Below, piece by piece: positions 1 to 6,613 of a stretch of 7,395 bases of DNA. Under the pieces are notes generated by a model that was not told the origin of the DNA, made no database searches, and worked only from the letters and a program-made list of their open reading frames with translations. The position numbers and the translations under genes are program-made. How positions within the stretch are numbered: the first letter of the stretch is position 1; every line of letters starts with the position of its first letter. The stretch spans positions 1 through 7,395 of the forward strand of contig CAWIVJ010000002.1 of assembly GCA_963839525.1 (NCBI GenBank). The letters are read 5' to 3'. The stretch is from CAWIVJ01 sp963839525 (GTDB taxonomy: Bacteria > Cyanobacteriota > Vampirovibrionia > Gastranaerophilales > Gastranaerophilaceae).

Positions 1-8
1 AAACATCG

Positions 9-55
9 AAATAACAATCTAACATTGGAGGTAATTGGAAAATAACAATTTGACA
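9..55. repeat. Imperfect 16-bp direct repeat upstream of DUF932 gene
   Basis: The string AAATAACAATCTAACA (9-24) recurs as AAATAACAATTTGACA (40-55), with two mismatches and a 31-bp period, or about three helical turns. The second copy ends in TTGACA, a perfect -35 hexamer, but no good -10 lies 16-18 bases further on. A GGAGG sits between the copies at 27-31. The repeat could be a paired protein-binding site in front of the DUF932 gene or chance in AT-rich DNA. Confidence 0.3.
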
Positions 56-75
56 ACAAGAGTTAATCGTATTCG

Positions 76-116
76 TAGCCTCATGGCAATTGGATTTGTC
101 CGGGGTTTTTTGTTTT
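76..116 (+). terminator. Possible terminator of an upstream gene
   Basis: AGCCTC (77-82) can pair with GGGGTT, allowing G-U pairs, and GGCA (85-88) can pair with TGTCC around a one-base bulge. The stem is followed by a T-rich run at 106-116. The helix is imperfect, so this is weaker than the two terminators further downstream. It would close whatever gene lies left of the window. Confidence 0.35.
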
Positions 117-150
117 GAAAATCAATCTAACCAAGAAAGGAATATGTAAA

Positions 151-1088
151 ATGAGAGCAACAGACACGTTTGAAAATTTTATAGGTAAAGTTCATCAGCA
201 TGTCCCAAGATTATTATGATGAGGTAATTCCAATACGGGACATGGCATTTGAAAGTTTTGACAATATGACAATTGGGTACAAAGAATATGAAATTCTTCC
301 CAGCGCCCAGCGTCTTATTGCCAACCGGTTAAGGATTCCACAGTCGTATCTTTCAAGGTGTCCGCAAGATCTTCAGGCAGAAAATCTCAACTACTGGCTG
401 GAAAGGGAGAACAAGAACAGGGAAACACTTTTCTGCCGATTTTCGGGCAATAAATTGCGTGGGGTTTTCACACAAAGATACACTGCCCTTGACAATATGG
501 AGATCCTTACAAAGATGCTGGACTATGGTTTCGATCCCGCCTGTGAGGTTCATTATTCTTTGGATGAAAGCCTTATGGTTCTGAAGGTTCCGGAATATGG
601 CAGAATGTTTGGATTAAGTGAAAAGGATAAAATCGTTCCCGGCATCAGCATCGCAAATTCAGAAGTCGGAATCTTGGCTCTGTCAATTGAGGCATTCTTT
701 TACAGACTTGTGTGCAGCAATGGTCTTATTGCCACAACATCAGTTGGTTCCCGATTTAAGCATGTTTCCAGAAAGGGACTGGATGAATTTCCTCAAATAT
801 TAAGCGATGTGGTGTATCAGTCTCAAGAGAGCCAGGGACGATTCCGTATTTCCATGCAGACCCCGGTGGACAATCCCCTGGAAACAATTGCCACGTTTGG
901 CAAACAGTTTCAACTATCCCAGGATGAAACGGAAATTGTCAAAAAAGCATATTACCTCGAAGAAGGAGCAACCATGTTTCATATCATCAATGCTTTTACA
1001 GCGGCTGCCAGGAACCGGATCTGCCGCCATTGACGCATACAAACTGGAAAGAGTCGGAGGTCAGATCCTTAATTTGGTAAAACATTAA
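151..1088 (+). pseudogene. DUF932 plasmid/phage-like protein, broken by two single-base frameshifts
   Basis: The gene resembles the DUF932 family (phage/plasmid-like proteins), whose function is unknown and which is common on plasmids, prophages and integrative elements. The best start is ATG 151, preceded by AGAAAGGA at 134-141. From there 18 codons run to about 204 (ending VHQHV). The protein then continues one frame over with QDYYDEVIPIRDMAF, and this middle frame is open from ATG 200 to the stop at 1033. At about 1013 the sense again moves one frame over, giving TGSAAIDAYKLERVGG and ending at 1088. Removing one base at each point restores about 311 aa, a normal size for the family. Both changes look like one extra base. 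Visible family-like stretches include SIEAFFYRLVCSNG in the middle and the C-terminal AIDAYKLERVGGQIL. If the breaks are sequencing errors the gene is intact; if real, a 277-aa product from ATG 200 would lack both native ends and has no good ribosome binding site. Confidence 0.8.
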
Positions 1089-1102
1089 CATAAAAGCGCA
1101 TC

Positions 1103-1144
1103 AAAAAAGCTCCATCATCTTATACCGGTGATGGGGCTTTTTTT
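1103..1144 (+). terminator. Rho-independent terminator after DUF932 gene
   Basis: AGCTCCATCA (1108-1117) pairs with TGATGGGGCT (1128-1137), with one G-U pair, across a loop of about 10 bases. The stem is followed by a run of seven T starting within 1138-1144. The A-run before the stem lets it extend into the T-run. It separates the DUF932 gene from the next small gene. Confidence 0.85.
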
Positions 1145-1173
1145 GTGCCCATACATGAGAGAGGAGAATCAAA

Positions 1174-1383
1174 ATGAACCTGTACTGGGATGTAATTTCG
1201 ATAAAGCATCAGGATAAGCTGCGGTTTCTTGCAAAAAAGAGCGGCATAACCCCTGACCATGCTTTGAACAATATTGTCGGATATCTGAAAAACGAATGGG
1301 ATACAGCGTCTTGTCCGTACTACCTCAAAGAATACAAAGAGGCAAAGGACATTGAGGACATGATTGACATGATCACCAAGTGA
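1174..1383 (+). CDS. Small hypothetical protein, 69 aa
   Basis: I do not recognise this protein. The start at ATG 1174 is well supported by AGGAG at 1162-1166, seven bases upstream. It starts MNLYWDVISIKHQDKLRFL and is soluble-looking, with no signal peptide or membrane segment. It appears mostly helical, with an acidic C-terminal stretch (KDIEDMIDMITK). There is a single Cys (residue 49) inside a Ser-Cys-Pro-Tyr-Tyr stretch, with no metal-binding pattern. It follows the DUF932 terminator and lies 33 bases before the membrane-protein gene, so the two probably share a transcript ending at the 1690-1730 terminator. Small unknown proteins next to DUF932 and RadC genes are typical of mobile-element backbones. 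Codon choice and the ribosome binding site make it likely to be real; the function is unknown. Confidence 0.7.
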   Translation: MNLYWDVISIKHQDKLRFLAKKSGITPDHALNNIVGYLKNEWDTASCPYYLKEYKEAKDIEDMIDMITK

Positions 1384-1416
1384 TTATCCGCTCACTGCGG
1401 GAAAGGAGATAATGAC

Positions 1417-1680
1417 ATGATGGAAATTGTAGGGAAAATTTTATTTATTGGTGGTTTTTTTGTAGCGATAATAAGCCAAATTTGTATCATAGCACTTGCC
1501 TTTAAAAACCGCTATTATGAGGGTTTGTCCTGTTTAGCAGCCCCAATGTACGCTTTGGTTAGTAGTGATTTTCGTAAAGACAATAACGTGCGATTTTTTA
1601 TAAATTTGTGGGGAGTAAGTTTACTAATGGATTATTTTGGGCGCTTATGTTCTTGCAGTAGCGTAATCGCTATTTTCTAA
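1417..1680 (+). CDS. Small membrane protein, 87 aa, unknown function
   Basis: The start is ATG 1417; a second ATG at 1420 is possible, but AAAGGAG at 1402-1408 fits 1417 better. A hydrophobic segment at about residues 5-28 (ILFIGGFFVAIISQICIIAL) is a clear transmembrane helix. A shorter one follows at about 36-49 (GLSCLAAPMYALV), and a third around 59-73 (FFINLWGVSLLMDYF). The pattern of helix, short loop, a Gly-x-x-Cys-Leu-x-x-Pro stretch and a basic loop resembles a common type of small bacterial inner-membrane protein in which a W/E-G-L-x-C-L-x-x-P motif opens the second helix. I can put no function on that type. The protein ends with a Cys-rich tail (RLCSCSS). It sits just before a strong terminator and shares an operon with the 69-aa gene. 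Base composition is a little more AT-rich than in the DUF932 gene. Confidence 0.7.
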   Translation: MMEIVGKILFIGGFFVAIISQICIIALAFKNRYYEGLSCLAAPMYALVSSDFRKDNNVRFFINLWGVSLLMDYFGRLCSCSSVIAIF

Positions 1681-1689
1681 AATCAACCT

Positions 1690-1730
1690 AAGACCCTCTG
1701 GGAGTTTATTCCAGGGGGTCTTTTAATTTA
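1690..1730 (+). terminator. Rho-independent terminator
   Basis: AAGACCCTCTGG (1690-1701) pairs with CCAGGGGGTCTT (1711-1722) as a 12-bp stem with a single G-U pair. The loop is nine bases and a T-rich tail follows (1721-1729). This is the strongest terminator in the window. It lies ten bases after the membrane-protein stop and 16 bases before the RadC start codon, so RadC needs read-through or a promoter within the preceding gene. Confidence 0.9.
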
Positions 1731-1745
1731 TGGAGGACAACAAAA

Positions 1746-2237
1746 ATGAATAATTCAAAAACTTTTTGGAAAGACCTTAAATCAGGCCATTTTGTATCAA
1801 TGGTCAAAGAAGCATCACAGGGACAGACACTTTCCAATTCACAGGAAGTCTACAACGTGATGAAGCCTTTGTTTGCTGAAAATGACGATGTGGAGACTGT
1901 CTATTGTATATTTCTGAATGCCAAAAACAGAATACTCGCCATCGAGAAAATATTTTCAGGGACAATTTCATCATCCGTAATCTATCCCAGAGAATTGATC
2001 AAGCGAGTCATAGCGCTTAAATCAACAGCGATTGTTCTAACGCATAACCACCCCTCAGGATTTGTAGAGCCTTCGGCTGAAGATAAGGCCATAACTGTCA
2101 GAATGGCAATAGCACTGGCAAGCATTGATGTAACCCTGCATGATCACATCATCATAGGTGATGGTTTCCACAGCATGGCGGATTCGGGATGGCTAAAATC
2201 TGTCAGGAGCCGATATGACGATTTGCTGATATTGTAA
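1746..2237 (+). CDS. radC: Short RadC-type JAB (JAMM) domain protein, 163 aa
   Basis: This is a RadC-family protein reduced to the JAB/MPN+ metalloprotease-like domain. The JAMM signature is complete: Glu67 in IEKIFSG, then THNHPSG with His100 and His102, then Ser110 and Asp113 in EPSAEDKA. The family's IIIGDG motif follows at about residues 135-140. Chromosomal RadC is about 220 aa with an N-terminal helix-hairpin-helix region; here the N-terminus is only a short helical lead, as in the mobile-element version of the family. Despite its name, the family has no established DNA-repair role. The start ATG 1746 has GGAGG at 1732-1736. The gene is free of frameshifts, unlike several neighbours, and is followed 27 bases later by the acidic-protein gene, so the two likely form one transcript. 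A metal-dependent peptidase or deubiquitinase-like activity is inferred from the motif only. Confidence 0.92.
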   Translation: MNNSKTFWKDLKSGHFVSMVKEASQGQTLSNSQEVYNVMKPLFAENDDVETVYCIFLNAKNRILAIEKIFSGTISSSVIYPRELIKRVIALKSTAIVLTHNHPSGFVEPSAEDKAITVRMAIALASIDVTLHDHIIIGDGFHSMADSGWLKSVRSRYDDLLIL

Positions 2238-2251
2238 GATCTTAAAAAACA

Positions 2252-2258
2252 AGGAGGT
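2252..2258 (+). promoter_or_regulatory. Ribosome binding site that decides the acidic-protein start
   Basis: AGGAGGT directly abuts ATG 2259, too close for initiation there. The ATG at 2265 is seven bases after the last G of GGAGG, the usual spacing. The true start is therefore most likely 2265, two codons inside the longest open frame. Confidence 0.75.
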
Positions 2259-2264
2259 ATGAAA

Positions 2265-2528
2265 ATGGATGATTTTTTTGACGATAATAGCGATGATTTT
2301 TACGATGATTTTAGTGAAGATGGTGATTTTATGGATGACGATTCCATTGAGGATGCATTCGATGATGATTTCGGCCAGAGGATTCCCTCGATGATGATTG
2401 GCATCGAGGATGAGCCTACTGATGATATGTGTGAGGACGAATTTACCATGAAAGATGCTGTAATATTGGAGGCTATATGGGATGGGGCGTATGGGAGGGG
2501 TTGGAGGAAGGAAGCGGAGGAAACTTGA
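2265..2528 (+). CDS. Highly acidic small protein, 87 aa (probably 97 aa after a frameshift)
   Basis: The first 36 residues contain 19 Asp or Glu, spaced by Phe (MDDFFDDNSDDFYDDF and onward). The middle carries MMIGIEDEPTDD, and a less acidic segment follows (EFTMKDAVILEAIWDGAYGRGW). I recognise this as the kind of acidic protein found next to RadC in mobile regions but can give no tested function. As written the frame stops at 2528 with RKEAEET. One base over, from about 2508, the sequence reads RKRRKLEKKMDDDRDD and stops at 2559, a basic-then-acidic tail that suits the protein much better. Dropping one A near 2508 gives 97 aa. Long acidic stretches can mimic DNA or bind basic proteins (compare phage Ocr or ArdA as a class), but no fold similarity can be claimed here. 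It is probably co-transcribed with radC. Confidence 0.75.
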   Translation: MDDFFDDNSDDFYDDFSEDGDFMDDDSIEDAFDDDFGQRIPSMMIGIEDEPTDDMCEDEFTMKDAVILEAIWDGAYGRGWRKEAEET

Positions 2529-2547
2529 GAAAAAGATGGATGATGAT

Positions 2548-2566
2548 CGTGATGATTAGAATCACG
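2548..2566 (+). repeat. 6-bp inverted repeat at the end of the acidic gene
   Basis: CGTGAT (2548-2553) and ATCACG (2561-2566) are perfect complements around a seven-base loop that contains the TAG stop (2557-2559) of the extended acidic frame. The following bases, CAATATTTTC, have only a short T-run, so this would be a weak terminator. It could equally be a chance hairpin. Confidence 0.35.
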
Positions 2567-2607
2567 TAGACAATATTTTCTATGCCAATGGATATTTAAA
2601 TATTTTA

Positions 2608-2636
2608 TTGACTAAACAAGCACTTAAAACTAATCT
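2608..2636 (+). promoter_or_regulatory. Sigma-70-type promoter for the ATPase-DUF3883 gene
   Basis: TTGACT (2608-2613) and TAATCT (2631-2636) are separated by exactly 17 bases, in a strongly AT-rich stretch 37 bases before ATG 2673. Each hexamer is close to consensus (TTGACA, TATAAT). It suggests that the large gene is transcribed on its own rather than from the radC unit. Confidence 0.6.
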
Positions 2637-2672
2637 AAATTAAAAAATAAAACAAAGTTTGGGATTTGAATT

Positions 2673-3060
2673 ATGAAAGATATTAAATTGGCAAATACTT
2701 TTGAAGAGGTTCAAGAAATTCGAAGGAGGCAAGTAGAGGTTGAAAAAGTTGGTGGGGATCATGAAGGTATACAAAGGATTTTGACAGAGGATATGTACAG
2801 CAACCCTCTTCGATTCATAGATGAGCTATTACAAAATGCACAAGATGCCGCTCGTAAAGCCAAAAAAGAAATAAACGTTGAATTCAAGCTTTATAATGAC
2901 AAATTAGTGTTTTGCCATTCTGGAAAGAATTTGACCTTCAAGACATAATCAACATAACCGGTATTGGGGTTTCTACAAAAAGAGATGAAGACATTGGAGT
3001 ATTTGGTATAGGGTTCAAATCAGTTTATTATATTACAAATGAACCTCATTATTTTATTCA
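2673..3060 (+). other. GHKL/HATPase domain of the large gene
   Basis: The N-box motif ELLQNAQDAA starts at codon 51 (2823), with Glu51, Asn55 and Asp58 placed as in Hsp90, sacsin and MutL-type ATPases. After the first frame break, HSGK-EFDLQDI matches the sacsin-type HNGKPF region. Then come GIGVSTK and GVFGIGFKSVYYIT, which form the ATP-lid and glycine box. All nucleotide-binding motifs are intact once one missing A near 2926 is restored, so the domain would be active if the protein is made. Confidence 0.85.
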
Positions 3061-4127
3061 GGTCAATATCAATTTAAAATATCTGAATTTAGAATACCTT
3101 ATTGGGTTCCTGAAAATAATAACATTCAAAAAACTGAAATTGTCCTACCTTTTAAAACCGAGACCGAAATTGAGCAAGAGAAAAGATATACTCATATTTT
3201 AATGAAATCGAATTGGAAAGTTTGATTTTTTTGCCAAATATAGAAGCAATTACATGGTATGGGCATAGAGAGGATCATCGAAAGAATTGCTTGAGTAAAG
3301 AGATTTTAGATGAGTTAGTAGATGACAATCTCGTTTTCAAAAAAATAGCAATAACAAATACATTATTAAACAGATCAAAGCATTATCTGGTTTTTCAACG
3401 AATTATTAAAATCGGCGATAAGAAGTTAAACATTGAAATCGCGTTTGGTTTTGATACTGACAAAAATGAAATTGTTCCTCTAAAAAATAATACTTTGCAT
3501 GTATATTTCCCTACTAAAGAAGAAACGCATCTCAATTTTCTTCTTAATGCCCCTTTCAGAACAAATGCAAGTCGGGAAAATATAAAACTTGAAAAAGAAG
3601 ATAATTTTTAAACTGCTAAAAAATACTAATTAGCTGCCGATAGTGTTTTATTTATCAAGAAACATCATCCTCATTTATTAGACATTCATTTCTACTCAAA
3701 AATAATTCCACTCAACGGAGAAGACGAAAATAGATTTTACAAAGATGTTTTCGAGAAAATCAAAGAATTGCTGATAAATCCTGAAAACAATCTTTTACCC
3801 ACGCAGAATTCCAATTTTGCCTCTGCTAATAATTTGTTATTAGCAAAAATCATTCACTAATTAAATTGTTAAACAATAGAGATATTAAACAATTATTTGG
3901 CAAGGAATATTGGATGATCAGCCAAATCGCTGCCACAAAAGATTTATATATATATCTGAACGAGCATTTAGGTATTAAAGAAATTGGATTTCGAAAATTT
4001 TGCTAAAAAATTTACGGCGGAATTTATCTCAACAAAAGATGATGCGTGGGTAAAAATGTTTTACAAGACCTTATTAAACAATTCAAAACGGCTTTGGGAG
4101 AAAAAACCATGGGAAATCAAATATTCC

Positions 4128-4130
4128 TAG
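4128..4130 (+). other. In-frame TAG inside the large gene
   Basis: TAG lies in the same frame as the coding sequence on both sides (LNNSKRLWEKKPW upstream, TDGIWKTKPIIRLD downstream). It is either a true nonsense change or the sign of two compensating indels around 4100-4145. In that case the adjacent frame would supply a short stretch such as NIPSKI. It is the only premature stop in the large gene not explained by a single simple shift. Confidence 0.6.
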
Positions 4131-5490
4131 CAAAATCAAACTGATGGCATTTGGAAAACAAAGCCTATTATTAGGTTAGATAAGGAAAAGCATATTCCTC
4201 CCTATGATGAGCAAGGTAAGCTTCAAGCTTGGTTGCCTTCAAAAACTACATCGTACTTTAATACAGTAAAATCTACTTTAATTGAGGATGAAGATGCAAA
4301 AAGGTTTTTAACAGCACTTGGATTGAAAAAGCCGGACTTACTTGCAGAATTCACAGAATATATTGCGCCAAATTATACAGATGAGAATTTAGATGTTGAA
4401 AAGCAAAAATATCTGAAAGATTTTTATAAGGCTATCGAAACATACGAAGAAGTTAAAAAGAATTCAGAAAAAAGGGATGAATTTATAAAAACTATAAAAT
4501 CTCTTCACTTTATCAAGGCTGAAAATATTTCTACAGGTAATAAGTTGTTAAAAAAACCTGAAGAAGTCTATATACCTACCAAAAAACTCAAAATATGGTT
4601 TCAGGGTAATAAAGAGGTTTATTTTGTTGAAAATATATATCAAGATTTTGATGATGATGGAAAAAGGCTAAATGATTTTTTTTCTGCGATAGGTATTTCA
4701 AAAGAAATTAGATTTTTTTTCAAACCGAAGTTTTATAGTATGAAAGAACATTATTGCAGCTCTCGACATCGTTATCATGATATTAAACCCACAAATTTTG
4801 ATCCTAAATTTGATGTGGATGGTTTAAGTCATGCTCTTAATAATATAAACATAGAACGATCCAAAATAATTTTGGATAAGGCTGTTAATAAATTTAGCCA
4901 CTTAATAACAGCCAAAATAAAATCGGCAAAGTTCCAACGTTGCTTGAGAGGAAATTACGACAAAAATAAGCCGGAAGAAATACCTATGGAGAAAAGGATA
5001 ACTTCTATTGCAGGGAAGCTTTTAAGGGAAAAATATTGGCTTTATGATACAAACGAAAAGCTGATCCAAAAACCAAACTCAGAAATATCGCTTAAAGATT
5101 TACATGATGATTATGATAAACACCATGATAATATAAATAAATTAGTCAAATCGTTAGGACTCCAGCCTGATACTTTTACAAAGGAACAAGTTGATAAATA
5201 TTTACAAAAGTTTAAGGAAGAGATTGAAGAACTTAAAAGAGAGCTTAATAAATACAAAAAGACAAAAACCAGAGAAAAACCTAAGCGTGAATATATATTA
5301 GGTGAATTGCCAATTAAAGCGCATACCTAAACCAGAAATTATGCCAACAAATGACGGACGGGATTTAATAGGACTTGAAGAACAAGACCATACAAAAGAT
5401 GGATTTGATATTGATAAAAATAAGGATGGCAAAGAATTGACTGATAAAGATCATGGTAGAGAGGAAAACGATATTCATCCTGATAATAAG

Positions 5491-5863
5491 GAATATGGTC
5501 GTTGGGCGGAAGAATATGTCGTAAAAGAATTAAAAGAAAAAATATAATAGTGAAAAAGATATAGTCATAGAATGGTTAAACGAGAAGGTTGAAAAAGGTA
5601 AAGGTTGCGATATTATAATTAGAAAAAGTAATGAACCGTTTGAGTTTATTGAAGTAAAAGGCAAAGTAAGCAATAAACCGGAATTTTTTGAAGTCACGGA
5701 CATGCAATTCAGATTTGCCCAGAAAGAAGGAGATAAATTCTTTTTTTATATAGTATCTAATGTTAAATCTGATAAGATTAAAATAGATAGGTTGATAAAA
5801 AACCCAATTAAATTGTGGAAAGAAAACAAGCTACCTGCCTATCCAGTTAGATTCAAATTGTAA
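5491..5863 (+). other. DUF3883/NOV_C domain with D...ExK signature
   Basis: The domain opens with EYGRWAEEYVVKELKEK. It then crosses a frame break (one extra A near 5541) into YNSEKDIVIEWLNEK and KGCDIIIRKS. The acidic and catalytic-looking residues are Asp at 5609-5611, then Glu at 5651-5653 and Lys at 5657-5659 in FIEVKGK. This is the D-x(n)-E-x-K layout of restriction-endonuclease-like folds. The domain ends at TAA 5861-5863 with AYPVRFKL. Nuclease activity is inferred from the motif. Confidence 0.8.
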
Positions 5864-5928
5864 AAAAAACAATATTCACAAATAGTTATCTTTTTCTGCC
5901 CTACAACAACAATGTTAGAAGCATCCTT

Positions 5929-5934
5929 GGAGGT
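5929..5934 (+). promoter_or_regulatory. Ribosome binding site of the partner gene
   Basis: GGAGGT lies five bases before ATG 5940. It is much stronger than the site before the large gene, so the partner may be made in excess if the two are co-transcribed. I see no terminator in the 76 bases between the genes. Confidence 0.7.
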
Positions 5935-5939
5935 GTAGA

Positions 5940-6606
5940 ATGTCTAAAAAATCTAACTGGAAGACTGGCAAAGAAATAATAGACGAAGAAGGTATCAAAG
6001 AAATTGAATTTTTCAATGATTATGTCCGAAAAGGTCTTCAACCGCACAATGAATTAGGCAGGCCAATCTCACCTTCAAATATATTGAAACCAGATGCAAA
6101 AGGAAAGATGTCGGCTGAAAAGACGTCATAGCTCTGAATCGATTGAAGATCCGGTTAGAGATACTATGGAAAATATTAGACGGACTTTTCATCCGATATT
6201 AAGAAAGAAAGAATTGGAAGACAGTTGGAACGTATTTGAACTTCCCAAAGATGAATCAAGAGCTGTTATTGTGCTTCACAAACTCCGGGACAGCCTCTAC
6301 GACAAGGATGACATTAAGAAATTTCGTGGCTCGCTTGATTCAGAAAAAGAAAAAAAGAAACCTGCTAAAAAAGGAATGCGTGAGAGCACCAAAACCAAGC
6401 TTGAAGTCCAGCGAGTTGCCAAAGAACTTTATGAAAAATATCCTGAATATCACCCTGAAATTGATACTTATGGTAAAATGCTTCAAAGGAAGGAAATTCG
6501 GGATGCTGGTGCAAAAGATTATCAACTTGGAACAGTCCAGAAATGGATTAGTGAAGTTGCCCCAGATTGGGCAAAAAAAGAAGGAGTAAGACCTAAAAAG
6601 AAATAA
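5940..6606 (+). pseudogene. Probable partner protein with helix-turn-helix-like C-terminus, about 221 aa, one frameshift
   Basis: The first frame (5940-6131) starts MSKKSNWKTGKEIIDEEGIK and includes VRKGLQPHNELGRPISPSNI. This pattern, a tryptophan with a short helix pair then a G-L-Q-P turn, looks like a small winged or adaptor-type N-terminal module that I have seen in unannotated deltaproteobacterial proteins. Between about 6080 and 6128 the sense moves one frame over (one apparent extra base). It then continues RRHSSESIEDPVRDTMENI to the stop at 6606, with FELPKDESRAVIVLHKL in the middle. The C-terminal third (LEVQRVAKELYEKYPEY, then KEIRDAGAKDYQLGTVQKWI) reads like a helix-turn-helix with a recognition helix. 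It ends in a basic tail (RPKKK). Correcting the break gives 222 codons. It lies 76 bases after the ATPase-DUF3883 gene on the same strand. DNA binding is inferred; no named family is recognised. Confidence 0.65.
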
Positions 6607-6613
6607 TCCCAAT

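Larger units (their letters stand above)
2673..5863 (+). pseudogene. Sacsin/Hsp90-like ATPase with C-terminal DUF3883 (NOV_C), about 1063 aa, broken by nine single-base indels and one TAG
   Basis: This is one gene read across several frames. The start ATG 2673 has only a weak GGGA upstream. Apparent missing bases lie near 2926 (A-run), 3060, 3197 (T-run), 3629 and 3851 (A-run). Apparent extra bases lie near 3609 (T-run), 3986 (GG), 5318 (A-run) and 5541 (A-run). Correcting them gives one frame of about 1064 codons, blocked only by TAG 4128-4130. Domains in order are a GHKL ATPase; a long middle region typical of bacterial sacsin-like proteins (FGKEYW, TKPIIRLDKEKHIPP, FLTALGLKKPDL); a Lys/Glu-rich coiled coil (about 5190-5290); an Asp/Lys-rich linker; and DUF3883. 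It has its own promoter and is followed by a likely partner at 5940. ATPase-DUF3883 proteins occur near restriction and defence genes, so anti-phage defence is a reasonable but untested inference. The longest unbroken stretch is 4131-5330. Confidence 0.85.

Noticed and set aside
50..78. Perfect -35 hexamer TTGACA upstream of the DUF932 gene
   Set aside because: At 16-18 base spacing the following hexamers (for example TCGTAG) do not resemble a -10, so no promoter is called.
35..118. Short plus-strand frame from TTG 35 reading LTTRVNRIRSLMAIGFVRGF after a GGAGG at 27-31
   Set aside because: The start would be a TTG only three bases after the Shine-Dalgarno sequence, the peptide is under 30 residues, and it overlaps a terminator-like stem. 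It could be a leader peptide, but support is too thin.
353..553. Minus-strand open frame of 66 codons inside the DUF932 gene
   Set aside because: It is antisense to a recognisable family, with no ribosome binding site and no protein-like features; a shadow.
2673..5863. Programmed frameshifting as the cause of the breaks in the large gene
   Set aside because: Nine shifts in both directions in one gene, without consistent slippery sites or downstream structures, cannot be programmed recoding.
6340..6612. Minus-strand open frame of 90 codons rich in Phe and Ser
   Set aside because: Its composition is the mirror of a Lys/Glu-rich gene on the plus strand, and the plus frame has the better start, ribosome site and sense.
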